Assembly: GCA_012517485.1 (NCBI GenBank)
Contig: JAAYUT010000294.1
Coordinates: 1-6,207 of the forward strand
Length of the DNA: 6,207 bases
Reading direction: 5' to 3'
Source: Candidatus Atribacter fermentans
GTDB lineage: Bacteria > Atribacterota > Atribacteria > Atribacterales > Atribacteraceae
The notes beneath the pieces were generated by a model. It did no database searches. It was given only the letters and a program-made list of their open reading frames with translations, and was not told where the DNA came from. The translations under genes and the position numbers were made by a program. Positions 6,161 through 6,207 of the stretch are shown piece after piece (positions within the stretch are counted from its first letter, which is position 1; every line of letters begins with the position of its first letter).

Positions 6161-6207
6161 TTCAGCTGGAAAATGATAAGCCTTCACAACCGTTGGTTGC
6201 AGATCAG

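Noticed and set aside
5900..6187. Minus-strand frame of 95 codons opposite the end of galT
   Set aside because: It is an antisense shadow of galT, which has strong motif support right through to its C-terminus.
6140..6207. Possible start of a next gene: ATG 6173 (MISLHNRWLQI, open to the window end), or the other open frame reading VRELRVQLENDKPSQPLVADQ from about 6145
   Set aside because: The ATG has only AAGGG 12 bases upstream. The second frame looks more protein-like but has no ATG, GTG or TTG before its leucine-rich part. The stretch is too short to decide between them.

Overview
This A+T-rich window carries four complete genes, all on the + strand, plus the end of a fifth gene at the left edge. 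The complete genes encode a small heat-shock protein (Hsp20), the ATP-dependent protease Lon, an M42-family metallo-aminopeptidase and a galactose-1-phosphate uridylyltransferase-type nucleotidyltransferase. Starts have purine-rich Shine-Dalgarno sequences, and Lon is of the bacterial LonA type, so the host is a bacterium. M42 peptidases together with a two-zinc GalT are common in anaerobic and often thermophilic lineages (Atribacterota, Dictyoglomota, Thermotogota, Clostridia). The low G+C and the style of the intergenic repeats make an Atribacterota-like host my best guess, but no taxonomic marker in the window proves it.

Layout: 3-182 is the C-terminal end of an unrecognised, probably beta-sandwich protein. 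183-864 is a long stretch without a gene. It is not empty: it holds two diverged copies of a short dyad repeat in tandem (291-343 and 354-394), an 87-base element that folds into a three-way junction (445-531), and a long imperfect inverted repeat with a competing local hairpin (640-735). These look like three different families of dispersed intergenic repeats inserted side by side. 865-1302 is hsp20. A near-consensus sigma-70 promoter (1348-1375) lies in the hsp20-lon gap and supports an ATG start for lon at 1428 rather than an upstream TTG. lon runs to 3899, the M42 peptidase is 3975-5033 and galT is 5120-6139. The last 68 bases hold no gene that can be called with confidence.

Together, Hsp20, Lon and the M42 enzyme make a plausible protein-quality-control series: Hsp20 holds unfolding proteins, Lon unfolds and cuts them to peptides, and the M42 aminopeptidase trims peptides to amino acids. 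This link is inferred from gene order and family functions. GalT belongs to sugar-nucleotide metabolism and may share only the transcript. All four proteins belong to well-known families and I see no clearly new system; the most unusual part of the window is the repeat-filled intergenic region.
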